Part shown: positions 5,478 to 8,531 of the stretch, in pieces
How the letters are laid out: each line of letters starts with the position of its first letter
Numbering within the stretch: the first letter of the stretch is position 1
NCBI GenBank assembly: GCA_035294565.1
Contig: DATGKR010000094.1
Coordinates: forward strand, 1-8,531
From: DATGKR01 sp035294565
GTDB taxonomy: Bacteria > Actinomycetota > Acidimicrobiia > Acidimicrobiales > Palsa-688
Length of the DNA stretch: 8,531 bases
Direction of reading: 5' to 3'
Program-made: the position numbers and the translations under genes
The notes under the pieces: generated by a model
Seen by the model: the letters and a program-made list of their open reading frames with translations, nothing else
Databases searched by the model: none
What the model was told of the DNA's origin: nothing

Positions 5478-7205
5478 ATGCGGTTCGGGATCTTCTACGA
5501 GCACCAGATGGCCCGCCCCTGGGAGGACGGCGCCGAGGAGAAGACCTACCTCGACGCCCTCGAGCAGGTGGAGCTCGCCGACCAGATCGGCATCCAGCAC
5601 GTCTGGGAAGTGGAGCACCACTTCTTGGAGGAGTACTCCCACTCGTCGGCGCCGGAAGTGTTCCTCGCCGCCGCCAGCCAGAGGACCAGCCGCATCCGGC
5701 TCGGGCACGGCATCGTCGCCCTGCCCCCCGCCTACAACCACCCCGCCCGGGTAGCCGAACGCATCGCCGCCTTGGACCTCGTCTCCCGGGGCAGGGTGGA
5801 GTTCGGCACCGGAGAGACCAGCTCCCAGAGCGAGCTGGGCGGCTTCGGCGTCCCCCGCTCCGCCAAGCGCGAGCAGTGGGAGGAGTCGCTCGACATCGTC
5901 ACCCGCATGTTCGTCGAGGAACCCTTCGCGGGCGTGGAGGGCAAGTGGGTGAAGATGCCTCCCCGCAACGTGGTCCCCAAACCGCTTCAGAAGCCCCACC
6001 CACCGATCTGGGTCGCCTGCAGCCGGCGGGACACGATCCTCATGGCCGCCCGCAAAGGCATCGGCGCCCTGTCTTTTTCCTTCGTGGAACCCGAAGAGGC
6101 CAAGCAGTGGGTCGATGAGTACTACCGGATCATCGCGTCGGAGGAGTGCATCCCGGCCGGCTTCGCCGTCAACCCGAATGTGGCGGTAGTGCTGCCTTTC
6201 ATGTGCCACGAGGACGAGCGAACGGCGATCGAGAGGGGCATCGACGGCGCCCACTTCTTCGGCTATTCGCTGGCGCACTACTACGTCTTCGGCGAGCACC
6301 GGCCGGGCCGGACCAACGTCTGGGAGGAGTTCCAGGCCAACCGCTCCCGGCGCGGGTTCGCCCGCGACGTGGTCGCCGCCGACCAGGGACCGCTCGGGGT
6401 CAAGCTCCTCCAGCGCGGGCTGGGCTCCCTGCGGGGAGCGATCGGCACCCCTGAGCAGGTGCGCGACCTGCTGGCGCGCTACGAGGCGGCCGGCGTGGAC
6501 CAGGTCATCCTCGTGTCACAGGCCGGGCACAACAAGCACGACCACGTGCTCGAATCGCTCGAGCTTTTCGGCAAGACGGTGCTCCCCCACTTCGCCGACC
6601 GGGTCGAGGAGAAAGACGAGGCCAAGGCGGCCCGCCTGGCGCCACACGTCGAGGCCGCCCTCGCCCGCCGCCCGGCGCCCCGCCAGGCCCCCGCAGACTA
6701 CGTGATCAGCGTGACCGGCGAGCCGGCGGAAGCGCCGGCGTGGCGCCAGGGAGGCACGTCCGGCCCGCAGAGCGCCGCCGACCTGGCCCGACACGCCGGG
6801 CGGGTGCTCGTCGGAGGCGTACTGCGGCGCGCCGACCCCAGGCTGCTGGAGATGGTGCTCGGCAGCGACGCCGCGCTGGGAGCGGCGTTCAAGGCGATGG
6901 CCGGGCGCTTCCGCCCAGAGTCGGCGCTCGGCTGGACCGGCGACATCCAGTACCTGATCGGCACGTCTCGGGGCACCCGGGCGTGGTTCATCCGCGTCGA
7001 GGGGGCGACGGCCACGGCCCGCAAGGGGCGCAGCGCCGACCCGCAGCTGACACTGACGCTGCCGTTCCCGTTGTTCCTCGCCGGAGCGAGGGGCGAGACC
7101 AGCTTCGGGCGGCTGATGATGGAGGACTCCTCGTTCCAGGCGGAGGGCGACCTGGGGCTCCTCGGCCGGATGAGCGAGATGTTCGTGCCGCCGGGGACCT
7201 ACTAG
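5478..7205 (+). CDS. LLM-class flavin oxidoreductase with C-terminal SCP2-like domain
   Basis: This is a 575-residue protein. Residues 1 to about 375 are a bacterial-luciferase-like TIM barrel: MRFGIFYEHQ at the start, HVWEVEHHF (41-49), LGHGIVALPPAYNHPARVAERIAALD (75-100, conserved in the family), SRGRVEFGTGETS (103-115), KPHPPIWVACS (172-182), and IGTPEQVRDLLARYEAAGVDQVIL (322-345). Such enzymes use FMN or coenzyme F420 to oxidise small or lipid-like substrates. A charged linker (376-405) leads to a further 170 residues that do not belong to the barrel. There, DPQLTLTLPFPLFLAGARGE (521-540), GRLMM (544-548) and FQAEGDLGLLGRM (553-565) resemble the SCP2 sterol-carrier fold, where an L-x-L strand, a G-rich turn and a G-D-L segment are usual. 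SCP2 domains bind fatty acyl groups and sterols, so the enzyme may hold a lipid substrate. ATG 5478 fits a leaderless start. The stop shares bases with the stop of the convergent gene. The barrel is certain, SCP2 likely, the substrate unknown. Confidence 0.88.
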   Translation: MRFGIFYEHQMARPWEDGAEEKTYLDALEQVELADQIGIQHVWEVEHHFLEEYSHSSAPEVFLAAASQRTSRIRLGHGIVALPPAYNHPARVAERIAALDLVSRGRVEFGTGETSSQSELGGFGVPRSAKREQWEESLDIVTRMFVEEPFAGVEGKWVKMPPRNVVPKPLQKPHPPIWVACSRRDTILMAARKGIGALSFSFVEPEEAKQWVDEYYRIIASEECIPAGFAVNPNVAVVLPFMCHEDERTAIERGIDGAHFFGYSLAHYYVFGEHRPGRTNVWEEFQANRSRRGFARDVVAADQGPLGVKLLQRGLGSLRGAIGTPEQVRDLLARYEAAGVDQVILVSQAGHNKHDHVLESLELFGKTVLPHFADRVEEKDEAKAARLAPHVEAALARRPAPRQAPADYVISVTGEPAEAPAWRQGGTSGPQSAADLARHAGRVLVGGVLRRADPRLLEMVLGSDAALGAAFKAMAGRFRPESALGWTGDIQYLIGTSRGTRAWFIRVEGATATARKGRSADPQLTLTLPFPLFLAGARGETSFGRLMMEDSSFQAEGDLGLLGRMSEMFVPPGTY

Positions 7206-7615
7206 AGGATCGAGTTGATGATGTCGTCGCCGAGCCCGAAGCCGGCGCCCATCGCGATCGCCCGGCCGAACCCTCCACCGAGGAACCTGCCGAGCATCCC
7301 GCCACCCATCGCCGGCTGGGGCTGGTAGGCGGGCTGGGGGGCGTAGGCGGGCTGCGGCGCCGGCCCCGTCGCCTGCTGGGAGAGGTGGTCGACGGTGAAG
7401 TCGTGCATGGCCTGCATCAGTGCCTGCATCTGCAGGTGGTCCTGCTGCACCTGCAGGGCGATGGACTTGAGGTCGAGCAGCCACTCCCGGGCGTTGGCGT
7501 CGCCCGCTCCCGCCGCGGCCTGCATCTTCTGGGCGAGGGCGGAGATCGCCTGGCCGGTTTCCTGGACGGCCTGCTCGAGCTTGGCGTACTCGCTGTCGAT
7601 CGTCTCGGGGTTCAC
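7202..7615 (-). CDS. Small coiled-coil, Gln/Pro- and Gly-rich protein coupled to ogt
   Basis: The 137-residue product is not a family I recognise. Residues 1-80 are amphipathic, helical and Gln/Ala/Leu-rich and probably form a coiled coil. Residues 84-102 are a Pro/Gln/Ala/Tyr stretch with the repeated pattern Y-x-P-Q-P-A (91-96 and 97-102). Residues 103-130 are Gly/Met/Phe-rich (MGGGMLGRFLGGGFGRAIAM), and the tail ends in DDIINSIL. There is no signal peptide and no Cys. The start is GTG 7615, whose GTGA overlaps the TGA stop of ogt by four bases, an arrangement typical of translational coupling. A TAGGGT hexamer six bases upstream, inside the ogt coding end, could also give an independent leaderless transcript. 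The stop lies in the CTAG shared with the LLM gene. The layout of helix, Pro-rich linker and Gly-rich tail resembles some self-associating or membrane-associated small proteins, but no function is assigned. Confidence 0.75.
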   Translation of the reverse strand: MNPETIDSEYAKLEQAVQETGQAISALAQKMQAAAGAGDANAREWLLDLKSIALQVQQDHLQMQALMQAMHDFTVDHLSQQATGPAPQPAYAPQPAYQPQPAMGGGMLGRFLGGGFGRAIAMGAGFGLGDDIINSIL

Positions 7616-8181
7616 CCGGCCACCCTACTGCGCTCGTGGTCGAGCAGCCACGTCTTGCGGTCGAGACCGCCCCCGTATCCCACCAGCCTGCCGTCAGCCC
7701 CGATCACCCGGTGGCAGGGGATGACTATGGCGATGGGGTTGCGGTTGTTGGCCATGCCCACCGCCCGCGACGCCTTGGGGTTGCCGGCCGCAGCGGCAAG
7801 CCGGCCGTAGCTCCACGTCTGGCCGTAGGGGATGTCCCTCAGGCATCGCCAGACCCGCTGCTGGAATTCGGTCCCGCCGGTCGACAGGGGCAGGTCGAAG
7901 TCGGCGAGCTCGCCGGCGAAGTAGGCGGCCAGCTGAGCGGACGCCTCGGCGAGGACGGCCTCGTCGGCGCTGGGCGGCTCCTCGGCGCCGGTGCTACTCG
8001 GAAGGCCGGCGCTGGGCGGCTCGTCGGCGCCGGTGCTGCTCGGAAGGCCGGCGCTCGGCTGCTCCCCAAGGCGCAGGCCGGTCAGCCGGCCCCCGGCCGC
8101 CGTGAGGGTGAGAGGCCCGATCGGGCTGTCGACAACCGTGCTGGTAACACCCGACGAGGTCCTGGCACTGGCAGTCCTCAT
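7612..8181 (-). CDS. ogt: Methylated-DNA--protein-cysteine methyltransferase (Ogt/MGMT)
   Basis: The 189-residue protein has the active-site signature IPCHRVIG (154-161) with the acceptor Cys C156, preceded by the helix-turn-helix region RVWRCLRDIPYGQTWSYGRLA (109-129) and the Asn-containing segment RAVGMANNRNPIAIV (139-153). It is followed by GRLVGYGGGLDRKTWLLDHE (164-183). These match the family closely. It directly removes alkyl groups from O6-alkylguanine (and O4-alkylthymine) in DNA onto its own cysteine in a single irreversible turnover. The N-terminal domain contains STVVDSPIGPLTLTAAGG (14-31), as expected. Between them a Pro/Ser-rich loop of two near-identical 14-residue repeats (about 42-69) enlarges the protein beyond the usual 160-175 residues. 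ATG 8181 is chosen because GGGAGGGGAG lies six bases upstream. The frame stays open to 8445, but the extension is Pro/Arg-rich and unlike the family. The stop overlaps the start of the next minus-strand gene. Confidence 0.95.
   Translation of the reverse strand: MRTASARTSSGVTSTVVDSPIGPLTLTAAGGRLTGLRLGEQPSAGLPSSTGADEPPSAGLPSSTGAEEPPSADEAVLAEASAQLAAYFAGELADFDLPLSTGGTEFQQRVWRCLRDIPYGQTWSYGRLAAAAGNPKASRAVGMANNRNPIAIVIPCHRVIGADGRLVGYGGGLDRKTWLLDHERSRVAG
7622..7627 (-). promoter_or_regulatory. Possible -10 element for the small coiled-coil protein
   Basis: On the minus strand TAGGGT ends six bases before the GTG at 7615 and lies within the last codons of ogt. It could give a leaderless transcript for the small protein independent of ogt, although the GTGA overlap equally allows coupled translation. 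Confidence 0.3.
7969..8052 (-). repeat. Tandem 42-bp repeat inside ogt (two units)
   Basis: Units 7969-8010 and 8011-8052 are identical except at two of 42 positions (7981/8023 and 7996/8038). Each unit encodes 14 residues, PSAGLPSSTGADEP and PSAGLPSSTGAEEP in protein order, so the frame is kept. A PSA remnant of a third copy follows in the protein. The repeat lies in the linker between the N-terminal domain and the DNA-binding half of Ogt, away from the catalytic Cys. Confidence 0.85.
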
Positions 8182-8187
8182 GCTTGT

Positions 8188-8197
8188 CTCCCCTCCC
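8188..8197 (-). promoter_or_regulatory. Shine-Dalgarno that decides the ogt start
   Basis: On the minus strand GGGAGGGGAG ends six bases before ATG 8181. This strong purine tract supports the 189-residue form over longer upstream starts. Confidence 0.6.
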
Positions 8198-8261
8198 GGC
8201 CGATAACTCCGGCCCGTGCGAGAAGCTGCCGGCTCTCCCGGCGGGGAACGCCGCGGCGGCG

Positions 8262-8307
8262 ATTGTGCGTGACCGGTACCACTACGGAGAGCATGATCGC
8301 GCACAAT
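8262..8307. promoter_or_regulatory. Imperfect inverted repeat, candidate operator between ogt and the VOC gene
   Basis: ATTGTGCGTGACC (8262-8274) and GATCGCGCACAAT (8295-8307) match as inverted 13-bp arms at 11 positions; the outer 8 bases are perfect. The arms are separated by 20 bases. The right arm overlaps a TATTGT hexamer on the minus strand (8308-8303), a possible ogt -10. Such a position suits a regulator-binding site for the divergent pair. There is no T-tract, so a terminator is unlikely. The rest of the 8182-8421 gap shows nothing I can name. Confidence 0.4.
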
Positions 8308-8308
8308 A
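8303..8308 (-). promoter_or_regulatory. Possible -10 element of the ogt operon
   Basis: TATTGT on the minus strand fits TAnnnT and would start transcription about 115 bases before the ogt ATG. It overlaps the inverted-repeat arm. No clear -35 accompanies it. Confidence 0.25.
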
Positions 8309-8421
8309 GCTCTAAGTGCTTCCGGGATGGGTGTCCGGCTCGGGGTCGGCGTCGGCCGCTGTTCCCCACGCGACCAGGCGCCTCGGGCGCCCTCCGGCCA
8401 GGCGCGCGACAATCGCCGCCT

Positions 8422-8531
8422 ATGCGACCACTCGGCGTCCACCATGTCTCGCTCAACGTCGCCGACGTCCCCTCGGCCCTGTCCTTCTACGTCGACCTGC
8501 TCGGCCTGAAACCACGCTCGGACAGGCCCGA
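8422..8531 (+). CDS. VOC (glyoxalase/dioxygenase-fold) family protein, N-terminal fragment
   Basis: The 36 residues available from ATG 8422 read MRPLGVHHVSLNVADVPSAL followed by SFYVDLLGLKPRSDRP, after which the window ends. The pattern HHVSLNV, D-x-x-x-A-L-x-F-Y and LLGLK is the first beta-alpha unit of the vicinal oxygen chelate fold. In that fold the His in the first strand (H7 or H8) is often a metal ligand. The family includes glyoxalase I, extradiol dioxygenases, fosfomycin and bleomycin resistance proteins, and methylmalonyl-CoA epimerase; the fragment cannot tell them apart. No Shine-Dalgarno precedes the ATG, but GACAAT lies eight bases upstream, one mismatch from TACAAT, so it may be leaderless like its neighbours. 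It is divergent from ogt. The 3' end lies beyond the window. Confidence 0.85.
   Translation, partial: MRPLGVHHVSLNVADVPSALSFYVDLLGLKPRSDRP

Noticed and set aside
5286..6299. Minus-strand open frame of 337 codons antisense to the LLM gene; likewise 6516-7484
   Set aside because: Both are low-complexity mirror frames of genes whose plus- or minus-strand products match known families.
7969..8052. CRISPR-like or mobile repeat array
   Set aside because: There are only two directly abutting units, in frame within a coding gene and with no spacers; this is a local tandem duplication.
8182..8445. N-terminal extension of ogt to 277 residues
   Set aside because: The added residues are Pro/Arg/Ser-rich and unlike Ogt proteins, and a strong Shine-Dalgarno marks ATG 8181.

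Overview
The window is a stretch of high-GC chromosomal DNA, by eye about 70% G+C, with dense, mostly single-copy genes. The gene types and the probable leaderless starts described below suggest an actinobacterium. They include a GT87-like polyprenol-sugar mannosyltransferase, a CHAD protein, an AidB-type acyl-CoA dehydrogenase and a luciferase-like (LLM) oxidoreductase. An acidimicrobial or related environmental lineage is plausible, but the sequence alone does not fix the taxon. I see no phage, transposon, CRISPR, rRNA or tRNA signal.

Layout, left to right. (1) A multi-pass membrane glycosyltransferase on the minus strand, cut off by the left edge (1-1238). (2) Divergent from it, a CHAD-domain protein (1340-2299, +), followed after about 50 bases by a membrane-anchored D,D-carboxypeptidase of the S11 family (about 2353-3630, +). 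(3) Converging on that pair, an AidB-like acyl-CoA dehydrogenase (3640-5424, -). (4) Divergent from the dehydrogenase across a 53-base gap, an LLM flavin-dependent oxidoreductase carrying a C-terminal SCP2-like lipid-binding module (5478-7205, +). (5) Converging on it, a probable two-gene minus-strand unit: ogt (O6-alkylguanine-DNA alkyltransferase, 7612-8181) overlapping by four bases a small coiled-coil, Gln/Pro- and Gly-rich protein (7202-7615). (6) Across a 240-base intergenic region, the first 36 codons of a VOC/glyoxalase-fold protein (8422 to the right edge, +).

Functional themes. The left half is about the envelope: lipid-linked sugar transfer, a polyphosphate-binding type helical domain, and peptidoglycan trimming. 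The right half is flavin and lipid chemistry next to DNA-alkylation repair: an AidB-family dehydrogenase and Ogt lie within 2.2 kb of each other, with a flavin oxidoreductase bearing a lipid-carrier domain between them. Whether these act together is inference.

The most notable observations are the LLM-SCP2-like fusion, the AidB-like/ogt proximity, an in-frame tandem 42-bp duplication inside ogt, and a recurring TAnnnT hexamer 6-8 bases before start codons that lack a Shine-Dalgarno, which fits leaderless transcription. Others are a single CTAG tetramer that supplies the stop codons of two convergent genes, and an imperfect inverted repeat in the ogt/VOC intergenic region. I did not find a clear, wholly new multi-gene system; the fusion protein and the small protein coupled to ogt are the best candidates for new biology.
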